From SAR202 cluster bacterium (lineage in GTDB: Bacteria > Chloroflexota > Dehalococcoidia > Lucifugimonadales > Lucifugimonadaceae), in contig VFGU01000012.1 of assembly GCA_009392285.1 (NCBI GenBank), forward strand, positions 100,045 through 164,044: a stretch of DNA of 64,000 nt, in the 5' to 3' direction. This document shows positions 17,787 through 27,147 of the stretch, in pieces. Under the pieces are notes generated by a model, which made no database searches, was not told the DNA's origin, and worked only from the letters and a program-made list of their open reading frames with translations. The position numbers and the translations under genes are program-made. Position 1 is the first letter of the stretch. Each line of letters opens with the position of its first letter.

Positions 17787-19043
17787 ATGAAACCTCAAAG
17801 AATATCTTCTGAACTTCTAGAAGTAAAAAAAGCTCAAGATATAATTTTTTCGAATTTTTCCAAACTCGATTCTACTGAAGTATCTTTAATTGATGCTCAA
17901 AATTTTGTATTGAGTAAAGACATATTAGCCCCTTTTGATTTACCTGAAAAAGATAATTCTGCAATGGATGGTTTTGCTGTTCAGCATAAAGATATTGTTG
18001 AAGAAAAAATAACTGAGTTGGAAGTAATAGGGAGAGTAGGAGCAGAAAATAGGGCAGAAATTTCTTTGGGTAAAGGGCAGGCAATTAGAATAATGACTGG
18101 CGGAGAAATACCTAAAGGGTCTGACTGTGTAGTGCCTTTTGAAAATACTAATAGTGGACCTATGAGAGGAATAGACTATCCCAAAAAAGTAACTATAAAT
18201 GAAGCTGTGAATTTAGGGGATAATATTAGGAAGTCAGGTTTGGATTACAAAAAGGGTTCATTGGTCTTGAAAGCAGGTACTTTGCTCAATCCGCCTGCTC
18301 TAGGAGTTATTGCTTCATTTGGTATAAATAAATTATCTGTAATTAGAAAACCTATTATCTCGGTTATATCTACAGGGAACGAAGTAGTTATGCCTGGAGA
18401 TGATAGAAAGCCCGGACAAATATATGATTCAAATTCATTTATTATATCTTCTGCTGTTAAAGAGGCAGGCGGAGATGTGAAACTATTAGATATTACTGGC
18501 GACAGAAAAGAAGACATAGAAGCAGCTATTTCATCTTGCAAAGAGAGTGACCTTGTTATTTCCATAGGAGGAGTATCTAAGGGTGATTTTGACTTAATAA
18601 AGGATGTCTTGTCAGAAAAAGGAGAGATTAATTTCTGGGGCATTAATATGAAACCAGGAAAGCCTCTAACTTTTGGAAGTTTGGATTTAGAAGATAATAA
18701 TGTTTTTCAATTAGGATTGCCAGGGAATCCTGTAAGTGCATATGTTTGCTTTGAATTATTTGTTAGGCCAATTATCTTAAAAATGATGGGTGTTAATGAA
18801 ATTATGAGAAAAAAAATTAAGGCCAGAATAACAGAAGATATTACCAATCATGATGGAAGAAGAATGTATGTAAGAGTCAGGATAATTGAGAAAAAAAATG
18901 AATATATTGCTGAGATTTACAAAAATCAAAATTCAAACATACTTAGTTCTTTGGTATTTGCAGATGGGCTTGCAATTTGTCCTGAGGACTGTAAAGTAGT
19001 TAAGTCAGGAGACGAGTTAGAAGTATTATTATTGAGAGGTTGA
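17787..19043 (+). CDS. moeA: Molybdopterin molybdenumtransferase MoeA
   Basis: 418 aa. It inserts molybdate into adenylated molybdopterin at the last step of Moco synthesis. It has the N-terminal MoeA domain (DLPEKDNSAMDGFAVQ, MTGGEIPKGSDCVVPFENT), then the MoCF-binding domain (VISTGNEVV, GQIYDSNSFIISSAVKEAGG, ISIGGVSKGDFDLIKDVL, NMKPGKPLTFG, GLPGNPVSAYVCFELFV), then a C-terminal beta domain. It is 1 bp after pheT. With moaA, the moaC fusion and the MoaD-like protein in this window, it implies an active Moco pathway. Confidence 0.95.
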   Translation: MKPQRISSELLEVKKAQDIIFSNFSKLDSTEVSLIDAQNFVLSKDILAPFDLPEKDNSAMDGFAVQHKDIVEEKITELEVIGRVGAENRAEISLGKGQAIRIMTGGEIPKGSDCVVPFENTNSGPMRGIDYPKKVTINEAVNLGDNIRKSGLDYKKGSLVLKAGTLLNPPALGVIASFGINKLSVIRKPIISVISTGNEVVMPGDDRKPGQIYDSNSFIISSAVKEAGGDVKLLDITGDRKEDIEAAISSCKESDLVISIGGVSKGDFDLIKDVLSEKGEINFWGINMKPGKPLTFGSLDLEDNNVFQLGLPGNPVSAYVCFELFVRPIILKMMGVNEIMRKKIKARITEDITNHDGRRMYVRVRIIEKKNEYIAEIYKNQNSNILSSLVFADGLAICPEDCKVVKSGDELEVLLLRG

Positions 19044-19044
19044 T

Positions 19045-19440
19045 ATGCCAAAAAGTAGCAATAAGAAGGAAAAAGTTTACAGTATTGATTTTAAAAAATT
19101 AGAGAGACAAGGCTTTTCTTCTGAATTTCTTATTTCAGAAAAACTTAAATCAGTTGGAGTAGATACTAAAAGTGGAGAAAGTCTAGATCAACTTCTTTCT
19201 AAGTGCTCAAAATTTAAAAAAGTTCCTTACGATTTTATATCACCTGAACTTAGTCTTTCTGAATCTATTATTAGGACATTATTGATAAGGAAAAATTCAA
19301 AAACAGGAATGCATCAAATCCAGAGCGACTTATCAGCAGTTTGGCTTGATCATTACAAATTGCCTTATAAAAATATCTCTGATTCTGGAGTTTTAGGCAT
19401 ATTAGAAAAAAGTGGCTTTTTTATTACTTCTAAGGCTTAA
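19045..19440 (+). CDS. Hypothetical protein, 131 aa
   Basis: Not recognised. A soluble, Lys/Ser-rich protein with no membrane segment, signal peptide or Cys motif. It starts MPKSSNKKEKVYSIDFKKLE and has two predicted helical parts (SSEFLISEKLKSVGVDT, SESIIRTLLIRKNSKTG). It begins 1 bp after moeA, so it is probably the last gene of the pheST-moeA transcript. It overlaps the convergent oxidase subunit IV gene by 11 bp. Codon use looks like its neighbours. It is a real gene by position and length. Confidence 0.6.
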   Translation: MPKSSNKKEKVYSIDFKKLERQGFSSEFLISEKLKSVGVDTKSGESLDQLLSKCSKFKKVPYDFISPELSLSESIIRTLLIRKNSKTGMHQIQSDLSAVWLDHYKLPYKNISDSGVLGILEKSGFFITSKA

Positions 19441-19900
19441 TTGCAAGCAATATCAATAGAATAATGGATATTATTGTGGCCAAAACAAATCCTGAAGCAA
19501 ACATATAGGTAAATACTTTGTTGTCAAATCTAAGGTGCATAAAAAACCCTACTACCATCACAAATTTCATTAATGAAAGAATTAGCAGTATAGGGATCAT
19601 TAGGACACCTAAACTTTCAACATAAAAAATTCCAAACTCAATTAAAGTTATTATTGCCAACCAAAGCCCAACCCAAGTATAGAAAATAGGTGTTCCATGA
19701 CCATCTTTTTTCGTTATTTTATTAAATTTCTCTATTGAGTACTTTATTGTTCCTGCCCAGGGAGTGTCATTTTCTGGGTTAGGTAAATCTTGAGGGGTAT
19801 CAGGAACTCTAAAATAACCCTTGGTGTCATGACCTAAAAAACCGTTATACATACTAACTAATGAATCTTTCATTTTTCCTAAGTCAATTACTATCTTCAT
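19430..19900 (-). CDS. Cytochrome c oxidase subunit IV-like protein
   Basis: The ORF track begins at 19960, but ATG at 19900 is preferred. It overlaps the coxC stop as ATGA, whereas the longer form would run inside coxC. The result is 156 aa. A hydrophilic N-terminal part (DTPQDLPNPENDTPWAG) is followed by three membrane segments (YTWVGLWLAIITLIEFGIFY, GVLMIPILLILSLMKFVMVV, MFASGFVLATIISIILLILL). The LMKFVMVVGFFMHLRFD block is the signature of the prokaryotic COX4-type small subunit that helps assemble haem-copper oxidases. Confidence 0.85.
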   Translation of the reverse strand: MKIVIDLGKMKDSLVSMYNGFLGHDTKGYFRVPDTPQDLPNPENDTPWAGTIKYSIEKFNKITKKDGHGTPIFYTWVGLWLAIITLIEFGIFYVESLGVLMIPILLILSLMKFVMVVGFFMHLRFDNKVFTYMFASGFVLATIISIILLILLAIKP

Positions 19901-20703
19901 AATAACGGCGCTCCATCTTTTGCAGATACTAGATAAACAACAGTAAATATAACAATCCATACTATGTCAACGAAGTGCCAATATAAACCTGCTAATTCTA
20001 AGTTTTCTTCTTCTTTAGACACTTTTGCTGGCTCAGTATCAGGCACTCTCAGCATATACAATGAGGCTATAACTCCCAGTATTCCAATTATAGTAACTGA
20101 AATTGCAAGAGAAAATGGCATATGAGGAATTACGTCTAAAGTTTCTGTCATCATTAAGCCTGCCATTGCGATAATCACACTTATAAAAGAAGCAAAAATT
20201 AGCATTTTTTGCTTGAAAGAACTAGCTAATCTTGAGAAGGCAAGTATTAATAACCAAATAACTCCAAATGTTACGTGAGCCCCATGAAATCCTGTCATTG
20301 TAAAGAAAGTGGTTCCAAATATATTAGTTCGAGGAGTTAAGCCAATGTGAGCAAAATGAGAAAATTCATAAACCTGAAAACCTAAGAACACCATACCCAA
20401 TAGGGCTGTTGCTAATGTCCAATACCTACCAAGAACTTGCCTTCCTTGCTGTACATAACTTAACCCCATAACCATAGCTAATGAACTCATTAGTAATACG
20501 AATGTACTTACTGTAGTAATTGGAATATCAAGTATTTCGTTTGGGTAAGGTCCTGCTAAGCTCCTATTCCTATAAACCAAATAAGTTGCAATAAAAGAGC
20601 CAAAAAATAGGCAATCTGAACCTAAAAAGATCCACATCATCAGTTTTCTATTATCAACTCCTGTGCTTGTGTAGTGATCTTCTGTAGCTGCAATATTAGA
20701 CAT
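19897..20703 (-). CDS. coxC: Cytochrome c oxidase subunit III
   Basis: 268 aa with about seven membrane helices. Family landmarks are KLMMWIFLGSDCLFFGSF near the start, FTMTGFHGAHVTFGVIWLL in the middle, and LAGLYWHFVDIVWIVIF at the C-terminus (WHFVDxVW is diagnostic). It is a non-redox subunit that supports proton uptake and stability of subunit I. It starts 8 bp after coxA and its stop overlaps the subunit IV start. Confidence 0.95.
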   Translation of the reverse strand: MSNIAATEDHYTSTGVDNRKLMMWIFLGSDCLFFGSFIATYLVYRNRSLAGPYPNEILDIPITTVSTFVLLMSSLAMVMGLSYVQQGRQVLGRYWTLATALLGMVFLGFQVYEFSHFAHIGLTPRTNIFGTTFFTMTGFHGAHVTFGVIWLLILAFSRLASSFKQKMLIFASFISVIIAMAGLMMTETLDVIPHMPFSLAISVTIIGILGVIASLYMLRVPDTEPAKVSKEEENLELAGLYWHFVDIVWIVIFTVVYLVSAKDGAPLL

Positions 20704-20711
20704 AAAACCCC

Positions 20712-22577
20712 TTATCCATTCACTGGTTCATAGCTCCAGCCTAAGAAAGACCAGATAAAAATTACTAAACCTATAGCGCATACGACCCAATGGCCAGCGA
20801 ATGGAATAAATCCGCCCACCATTATTGCTAATCCTAGGCCTAGGAAAAAAGGATAGTAAGATGGATCAGGCATATGAATATCTGCGTGATCAACTTCATG
20901 ATTTTCTTGAATTTCCGAATCTGACCCTCCACCATGTGTATCATGAGCTAATTCTGGATACTTTTTATACCAGAAATCATCTCTGTATTTAACTTCAGGA
21001 ATTGCATCAAAATTATAATGTGGTGGTGGAGAAGGTATTGACCATTCCAATGTCCTTCCATCCCAAGGGTCATTACTAGCTGTTTTAGGCATTCTTAAGT
21101 TTGAATAGATCACGTTATAAATAAAAACTATAACTGCAACCCCCAACATTAAACTCCCAATCGTTGAAACTAGATTAGATATATCCCATCCCATCCCTTC
21201 TGGGTATGTAGCCACTCTCCTCGGCATGCCGTCCAGCCCTAACCAATGCATTGGAAAAAACGTTAGGTTAAAAGCAAAAAATGTTAACCCAAAATGCCAA
21301 TACCCTACTCTCTCATTTAAAAATCTTCCAGTAAATTTTGGCCACCAATAATATATTCCTGACCACAGCCCAAGCAGAGAGCCTCCAAATAGGACATAAT
21401 GGAAGTGTGCGACTACGTAGTAAGTATCTTGCTGCTGAGCATCAGAAGGAGGCGATGCATGAGTCACTCCGCTTAGCCCTCCGATTACAAACATTCCAAT
21501 GAATGCGACAGCAAATAATAATGATGTGGTTATTTTGATTGAGCCGCCCCACAATGTGCCTATCCAATTGAATATTTTGACTCCCGTTGGCACTGCTATC
21601 AGCATCGTTGATACTGCAAAAGCAGAGTTAGCTGCAGGACCTAGTCCAACTGTAAACATATGATGACTCCAAACGAACCAACCCAAAAAACCAATCGCAA
21701 TTCCTGAAAATACTATGAAAGTGTAGCCAAAAATAGGTTTCCTAGAAAAAGTAGGAAGAACTTCAGACACAATTCCCATTGCAGGTAGTATCAATATGTA
21801 TACTTCAGGGTGACCGAATAACCAAAACATATGTTGCCACATTACTGGGTCACCACCCATTGCAGGGTTGAAAAAGTGCGTTCCATATAGCCTATCAAAT
21901 TGCAATTGAATTAGAGCTACGGTGATAATTGGAAAAGCTAATACTATTAAAACGTTTACTACTGCAGTCATCCATATGAAGACCGGCATTTTCATAAAAG
22001 ACATGCCAGGTGCTCTCATATTTATTATGGTTGTAAGGAAGTTAAAACCTGCAGCCAAAGAAGCTATACCTAAAAGTTGAAGACCCAGTATCCAATATGT
22101 AACTCCATTTCTAGGATTGTATGGAACCTCTGTATTGGGTGCATAAGCAAACCATCCCGCGTTAGGAGCATCTCCAGTCAGCCAAGATAAATTTAGAAGT
22201 ATTCCTCCAAAAAGAAAAGCCCAGAAACTAAATGCATTTAACCTTGGAAATGCAACATCTCTAGCACCTATTTGTAATGGTACAAGCCAATTAAAGAACG
22301 CAGCACTTAATGGCATTATTACAAGAAAAATCATTGTTGTGCCATGCATGGTAAATACTTGATTGTAAACTTCAGGAGACAGAAGAGATGACTCTGGCTG
22401 TGCTAACTGTAGCCTAATTAATAAAGCTTCTATCCCACCCACTAAAAACCATAAAAATGCTGTAACCCCATATAAGGTTCCTATTCTTTTATGATCAACA
22501 GTAGTTATCCATCCCCAAATACCTGATACATATTCATTTGGTCTGCGTATAAATGTTGGATATGAAATTGTTGTCAT
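20712..22577 (-). CDS. coxA: Cytochrome c oxidase subunit I (aa3/caa3, A-type)
   Basis: 621 aa catalytic subunit with low-spin haem a and the haem a3-CuB centre. Visible ligands are FTMHGTTMIF (His to haem a), WLFGHPEVYILILPAMG (CuB His with the cross-linked Tyr, plus the D-channel Glu that marks A1-type oxidases), WSHHMF (CuB His pair) and VVAHFHYVLFGG (haem a and a3 His). It is longer than mitochondrial subunit I. The C-terminal extension has His/Asp-rich sequence and two further hydrophobic segments, as in other bacterial CtaD proteins. It lies 31 bp after coxB. Confidence 0.96.
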   Translation of the reverse strand: MTTISYPTFIRRPNEYVSGIWGWITTVDHKRIGTLYGVTAFLWFLVGGIEALLIRLQLAQPESSLLSPEVYNQVFTMHGTTMIFLVIMPLSAAFFNWLVPLQIGARDVAFPRLNAFSFWAFLFGGILLNLSWLTGDAPNAGWFAYAPNTEVPYNPRNGVTYWILGLQLLGIASLAAGFNFLTTIINMRAPGMSFMKMPVFIWMTAVVNVLIVLAFPIITVALIQLQFDRLYGTHFFNPAMGGDPVMWQHMFWLFGHPEVYILILPAMGIVSEVLPTFSRKPIFGYTFIVFSGIAIGFLGWFVWSHHMFTVGLGPAANSAFAVSTMLIAVPTGVKIFNWIGTLWGGSIKITTSLLFAVAFIGMFVIGGLSGVTHASPPSDAQQQDTYYVVAHFHYVLFGGSLLGLWSGIYYWWPKFTGRFLNERVGYWHFGLTFFAFNLTFFPMHWLGLDGMPRRVATYPEGMGWDISNLVSTIGSLMLGVAVIVFIYNVIYSNLRMPKTASNDPWDGRTLEWSIPSPPPHYNFDAIPEVKYRDDFWYKKYPELAHDTHGGGSDSEIQENHEVDHADIHMPDPSYYPFFLGLGLAIMVGGFIPFAGHWVVCAIGLVIFIWSFLGWSYEPVNG

Positions 22578-22608
22578 TTATTAATCTCCTATTTGTTTAT
22601 TCTATCAT

Positions 22609-24105
22609 TTACTTGATCGTTATTAAGTATGAAACAAGGGCATCTAACTCTTCTTCGCTTAGGTTTATAAATATTTGAGGCATTACGTTAGCTGCGTACC
22701 CATCAACTATGTATTCATTCGGATATGTTATGGATTGGTATATATATTCTTCTGCAGATAGCCCCTCTACTCTTGATGAGGACCTATCGATTAGGCCATA
22801 CATACTTGGCCCTACAATCACCTCATCTTGGCTAAGTGAATGACAACCAGCGCAACCTTGATTAGTAAATAAATACTCTCCTTGTTCTTCAGGTGTATTC
22901 CAAACCATTACCTCAGTTTCCTCTAAACTTTCAGTGCCAGCAACAACAGATCCCCATCCTTCTGGAATTTGAGAGAGAAGATAATCAGCAATAGCTTCAA
23001 CTTCATGTTCTTTCAAATTAGCAGCTCCATCCTTATAAACACTTCCAACAGATTGCATTCTTGTACCTTGTTTTATATCTGAAGGATTTTTTATCCAAGC
23101 AATTAAATTTTCTCTAGTCATATCTTTTTGACCAGCTGCAAGCATAGTTCTTATCCCTAAATGTGTAAGATTGGGAGCAGATACTCTTACCGATTCTTCT
23201 TGTTTATCATACCAATCCGCCCACCTTTCATCTTGTACAGTTATTTCTTTTTCGTAAGATCCATCCATATAACTATCTATAGAGTGGCACATACTACAAT
23301 GGGCTAGAAATAAGCCATACCCATCTGATGCTGTTGCTTTAGGAGGAGTTTTCATGGCATTCAACCACACATTAAAATCTGCTTCGTCCTCAGCTATAAC
23401 TCTAAATCTCATTCTTGCATGTGCTACTCCGCAGAATTCAGCACATTGACCAGAATAATTTCCTGGCTCATCTACCTGAAACCACATTTGATTAGTATTT
23501 CCAGGTACAGTATCTTTTTTACCAGCAACTTGAGGAATCCAAAAACTGTGAATTACGTCTTGACTTTCAAGTATTACTTTAACTGGCCTGTTAGTCGGCA
23601 CCCTTAGTTCATTTGCTGTAACTATACCTTCGTTCGGATACCTAAACTCCCACCACCACTGGTGACCCATTGCGACAATTTCTAAAGGATCTGAGTCTTC
23701 TGGAGGCTCATAAGTTGAATAGATTGTCTGAACTGTAGGAACCATGATTACTACAAGAATTAAAGCAGGAATTATCGTCCACAGGATTTCCAACTTTGTA
23801 TTTCCATGAACCTGCTTAGGAGGTATATCAGGTAATTTAAAATCACTACCTGGAATAGGGTGTTCTTTTCTTCTAAAATTTAATACAGCAAAAATCAATG
23901 CGCCTTGGACAATTACGAAAATAACTCCCGCTATCCAAAACATTAAATAAAAAAGTTCTGATTGTGCCTGAGCTACTGGGCCGGCATTCGCAAACGTGCT
24001 TTGTTCATGATGAGGGCTACAACTCGATATAAACAGCAATAACAAAGAAGAGAGTGAAAAATATTTAAATAACTTTGTTATCATTAATTTATGTGATTTA
24101 TTCAC
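22609..24105 (-). CDS. coxB: Cytochrome c oxidase subunit II with CuA and two haem c domains
   Basis: 498 aa, nearly twice a plain subunit II. It has a lipobox-type signal (LLLFISSCSP), two membrane helices, a cupredoxin domain (MGHQWWWEFRYPNEG) with the CuA site GQCAEFCGVAHARM, then two cytochrome c domains. Haem sites are CSMCH (about 270) with likely Met ligand in RMQSVGS, and CAGCH (about 420) with VMPQ. Ordinary caa3 subunit II has one haem c; two are rarer. The start is GTG with AAGG upstream; ATG at 24084 is an alternative. It is first in the coxBAC-IV operon. Confidence 0.94.
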   Translation of the reverse strand: MNKSHKLMITKLFKYFSLSSLLLLFISSCSPHHEQSTFANAGPVAQAQSELFYLMFWIAGVIFVIVQGALIFAVLNFRRKEHPIPGSDFKLPDIPPKQVHGNTKLEILWTIIPALILVVIMVPTVQTIYSTYEPPEDSDPLEIVAMGHQWWWEFRYPNEGIVTANELRVPTNRPVKVILESQDVIHSFWIPQVAGKKDTVPGNTNQMWFQVDEPGNYSGQCAEFCGVAHARMRFRVIAEDEADFNVWLNAMKTPPKATASDGYGLFLAHCSMCHSIDSYMDGSYEKEITVQDERWADWYDKQEESVRVSAPNLTHLGIRTMLAAGQKDMTRENLIAWIKNPSDIKQGTRMQSVGSVYKDGAANLKEHEVEAIADYLLSQIPEGWGSVVAGTESLEETEVMVWNTPEEQGEYLFTNQGCAGCHSLSQDEVIVGPSMYGLIDRSSSRVEGLSAEEYIYQSITYPNEYIVDGYAANVMPQIFINLSEEELDALVSYLITIK

Positions 24106-24232
24106 TTCAACCTTGGTTCTGTCTATAAAGCAGACTTTAGTTTAAGTTTGCTAGAGAAAATATAGCATCAACCTCGATTGAAATCAACGAAATTGTGAGC
24201 TTTATTAAAGTAGTATTTAGAATAACCGACCT

Positions 24233-24856
24233 GTGAATATAATTTTAGCAACTCAAAATAAAGGAAAAGTAGAGGAATTTAATAGAATTTTTGCAGACTA
24301 TTCTGTTGAATTGTCTAGTATTTTTGATTATGGAATTACTTTAGAGCCTGAAGAAACCGGTAATACCTTTTCTGAGAATGCACAAATCAAACTAGAGTAT
24401 TATCTAGAAGCTATTCAAAATAATAAGGCTTATGACAGTTCTCAAAAAAATCTTCTTCTAGCAGAGGATTCCGGCATAGAAATAAAAGCCTTAAATGGTG
24501 AGCCGGGTGTATTATCAGCACGATATGGGGGAGAAGGTTTAAATAGTACAGATCGAAATAATCTTATATTAGAAAAAATGAAAGATGTTGTTCCCGAGAA
24601 TAGAAAAGCAAGATTTGTATGCTGTATAAAGATTGTAGATATTGAAGAGAATATAAAATATGAATTTATAGGATATTCGGAAGGGTTGATCATGGATAAT
24701 ATTTATGGGTCAAGAGGTTTTGGATATGATCCAATTTTTAAGCCATTGGGTTACAATGTCTCAATGGGTAGTTTAGAGCCTCAAGTTAAGGATAAAATTA
24801 GCCATAGAGGTTTGGCGAGTAAAAAATTAATTAAAAAGATTTTAGATGAAAGATAA
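24233..24856 (+). CDS. rdgB: XTP/dITP diphosphatase (RdgB/HAM1)
   Basis: 207 aa house-cleaning pyrophosphatase that removes ITP, dITP and XTP. Motifs are ILATQNKGKVEEF at the N-terminus, LLAEDSGIEIKALNGEPGVLSARYGG in the middle, and SRGFGYDPIFKP and KISHRGLASKKL near the end. The start is GTG at 24233 with no clear Shine-Dalgarno; it is divergent from coxB across 127 bp. It overlaps moaA by 11 bp, so they are probably co-transcribed. Confidence 0.94.
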   Translation: MNIILATQNKGKVEEFNRIFADYSVELSSIFDYGITLEPEETGNTFSENAQIKLEYYLEAIQNNKAYDSSQKNLLLAEDSGIEIKALNGEPGVLSARYGGEGLNSTDRNNLILEKMKDVVPENRKARFVCCIKIVDIEENIKYEFIGYSEGLIMDNIYGSRGFGYDPIFKPLGYNVSMGSLEPQVKDKISHRGLASKKLIKKILDER

Positions 24857-25850
24857 ATTAAATAGAAAATTGACTGATTTGAGGATCTCTGTAACTGACA
24901 GGTGTAATTTTAGATGTCGATATTGTATGCCTGAAGAACTTTATGGGGAAGCTTACGAGTTCCTAAAAAAAGATCAAGTGTTGTCTTTTGAGGAAATAGT
25001 TAGGTTGACCAAAATATTTATTAAATTAGGTGTTAATAAGGTAAGACTTACAGGAGGAGAGCCCCTAGTAAGAAAAAACATTGAAACATTGATTTCGTCG
25101 ATTTCAAGTTTAGATGAGAGTGTTGATCTAGCAATGACAACTAATGGGTACCTTCTTAATAAATTTGCAAATATATTATTTAGCTCAGGATTAAAAAGGT
25201 TAACAATTAGTTTAGATTCTTTAGATAACGATATTTTTCAAAAAATGAGTGGAAAAAAGTTTAATGTGGATGATGTTTTAATGGGGATAAGTAGTGCTAA
25301 AAAAGCTGGATTTAAAAATATAAAAATTAATTCCGTAATTAAAAAAGGTATCAATGATGAGGGAATAATTGACTTGGTTGATTACTGTAAAAGAGAAGGG
25401 CACATTTTAAGATTCATAGAGTATATGGATGTTGGAACGCTGAATTCTTGGAACAGAGGATCTGTTTTAGATTCAAAAAAAATAATAGATATAATCTCGA
25501 AAAAATATCCAATTCATCCAGTAAGCAAGAACTATTCATCTGAGGTTGCAGATAGATATAAATTTGATGACGGAGAAGGAGAATTAGGATTTATATCATC
25601 GGTATCCAATCCATTCTGTATGTCTTGCACAAGATCTAGGATTACTGCTGACGGAAAATTTGTGACCTGTCTTTTTTCAAACAAGGGGTTAGATTTAAAG
25701 AAGCATTTGAGAAGTAGAGCCACAGACGAAGACATTTTAAATTTAATATCAGAAAATTGGTTAATTCGAAATGATCAGTATTCTTTGGATAGGTCTTTAG
25801 AAAAAGGTAAAGTTAAGGATAAAATTGAAATGTTCCAATTAGGAGGTTAA
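24846..25850 (+). CDS. moaA: GTP 3',8-cyclase MoaA (Moco biosynthesis, radical SAM)
   Basis: 334 aa. It catalyses the first step of Moco synthesis from GTP. The radical SAM cluster motif is DRCNFRCRYCMPEE (CxxxCxxC), SAM-binding is in RLTGGEPLVRK, and the second 4Fe-4S cluster is FCMSCTRSRITADGKFVTC. The protein ends in the catalytic C-terminal Gly-Gly (FQLGG). It overlaps rdgB by 11 bp and its stop interlocks with the stop of the convergent FBPase gene (4 bp). Confidence 0.96.
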   Translation: MKDKLNRKLTDLRISVTDRCNFRCRYCMPEELYGEAYEFLKKDQVLSFEEIVRLTKIFIKLGVNKVRLTGGEPLVRKNIETLISSISSLDESVDLAMTTNGYLLNKFANILFSSGLKRLTISLDSLDNDIFQKMSGKKFNVDDVLMGISSAKKAGFKNIKINSVIKKGINDEGIIDLVDYCKREGHILRFIEYMDVGTLNSWNRGSVLDSKKIIDIISKKYPIHPVSKNYSSEVADRYKFDDGEGELGFISSVSNPFCMSCTRSRITADGKFVTCLFSNKGLDLKKHLRSRATDEDILNLISENWLIRNDQYSLDRSLEKGKVKDKIEMFQLGG

Positions 25851-27067
25851 TCTTCCATTGGGTTATCAATTAAATCATTTTTCACCGACAAGAATGCATT
25901 ATCTAGAGCTTTTTTATTTATATAATTAGGTAGAACTATATCCTTCTCCCATCTTAAGACCGTTGCTCTTGATACGCCAACTTTTTTCCCAAAGTTAGTC
26001 CTAGAAAGATTTAATGATTTCCTCAGATTTGTTATTGAATTGGAGGTCCACTTAAAAATTGGAGTTATTTCAGTATTTTCCTTCACTTTTTTCTTTCCGG
26101 TAGTCATATGTTCTAGAAAATTATTAACATCCGATTTTGAACCTATTATTAAAGGAGTTCTTTGATGAAAATTCTCTGGCTCTATATCTAATATTTCTTT
26201 TTCAAGGTCAACAGCACTTCCGCCAGCAGATGTAAAAATAAGCGCAAATGGATTTGCCTCATACATTAATCTCAGTTTTCCATTTTGATTATTTTTATCC
26301 GAAGGGTAGACAAATATACCTCCATTAATTAGGGTCCTATGAGCATCAGCAACAAGAGAGCCAACATATCTTAATTTCTTATTTTTTGCGGAGGTGCCAC
26401 TCGGGTTTTTTGTATTAAGTAACCATTTTTTTATTTTATTATCCCAAATAGAAAAGTTTCCTTCATTTACCGAGTATATTGACCCTTTGTTTGGAACTTT
26501 AATTTCTGACCTTGATAGAAAATAATCATTTTTTTGGGGGTCCAGGGTAAATTCCGCGACTTTATTATTTGCGCATATTACGAATATATCTGAAGGACCA
26601 TAAAGTGAATAGCCTGCACTTATATAATATCTGCCAGATTTTATGAAACTAGATTTTCCATAATCTGTGTTTCTGATGATCCCAAAAATTGTACCTATAG
26701 GCATATTGACGCTAATATTGCTTGATCCATCTAAAGGGTCTGCTACCACCATAAATCTAGCACTAGAATTAAATATTTTGGGGTCTTTTAGTTCTTCGCT
26801 TGCATATCCAGCACAGGATGAATTTTTTGCTAAAATATCTACCAGTTTATCATTTGAAATTTGGTCTAATATTTGTACCTGCTCTCCTTGCACATTGGTT
26901 TTATCTAAAGAGCCTCTGATTTGCTTCAATCCGGTTACTCTAGTGTCCATTGCAATAAGTTTTGTTGCATCAGCGATTGATTTGATCACACTTGCAAGTT
27001 CATCGTTCTCTTCATTATTATCTTTTAATTCAGATTTAAGATAACTCTCTAGGTTTATATTTCTCAT
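25847..27067 (-). CDS. fbp: Class I fructose-1,6-bisphosphatase with C-terminal XRE-type HTH domain
   Basis: Gluconeogenic FBPase. Class I features: NVQGEQVQILDQISNDKL, the metal-binding VADPLDGSSNISVNMPIGTIFG, LRYVGSLVADAHRTL and KLRLMYEANPFALIFTSAGG. A normal FBPase ends near residue 335. Here about 70 extra residues follow, containing ITNLRKSLNLSRTNFGKK then VGVSRATVLRWEKD and LPN, a clear Cro/CI-type helix-turn-helix. This suggests a DNA-binding or self-regulating FBPase. The track start at 27085 is TTG; ATG at 27067 is preferred because homology begins at MRNINLESYL. It is divergent from the aldolase gene. Confidence 0.88.
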   Translation of the reverse strand: MRNINLESYLKSELKDNNEENDELASVIKSIADATKLIAMDTRVTGLKQIRGSLDKTNVQGEQVQILDQISNDKLVDILAKNSSCAGYASEELKDPKIFNSSARFMVVADPLDGSSNISVNMPIGTIFGIIRNTDYGKSSFIKSGRYYISAGYSLYGPSDIFVICANNKVAEFTLDPQKNDYFLSRSEIKVPNKGSIYSVNEGNFSIWDNKIKKWLLNTKNPSGTSAKNKKLRYVGSLVADAHRTLINGGIFVYPSDKNNQNGKLRLMYEANPFALIFTSAGGSAVDLEKEILDIEPENFHQRTPLIIGSKSDVNNFLEHMTTGKKKVKENTEITPIFKWTSNSITNLRKSLNLSRTNFGKKVGVSRATVLRWEKDIVLPNYINKKALDNAFLSVKNDLIDNPMED

Positions 27068-27086
27068 CTCTTGTCTTGGGCACAAT

Positions 27087-27116
27087 TTGTCTTATATATT
27101 AAAGTTAAACTATATT
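27087..27116 (+). promoter_or_regulatory. Candidate promoter for class I aldolase gene
   Basis: TTGTCT at 27087-27092, an 18-bp spacer, and TATATT at 27111-27116. The start point would be near 27123 and the aldolase ATG is at 27148 with AGAGGTG upstream. The region is also the upstream side of the divergent FBPase-HTH gene, so it is where an FBPase-HTH operator would be sought. Confidence 0.45.
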
Positions 27117-27147
27117 TCTGAATAATGCATCTAGTAAGAGGTGATAG

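Noticed and set aside
18245-18643. 132 aa minus-strand ORF inside moeA
   Set aside because: moeA motifs are complete on the plus strand; a shadow ORF.
19901-19960. Longer N-terminus of the oxidase subunit IV gene given in the ORF track
   Set aside because: It would lie within the coxC coding end and encodes no conserved sequence; ATG at 19900 gives an ATGA junction with coxC.
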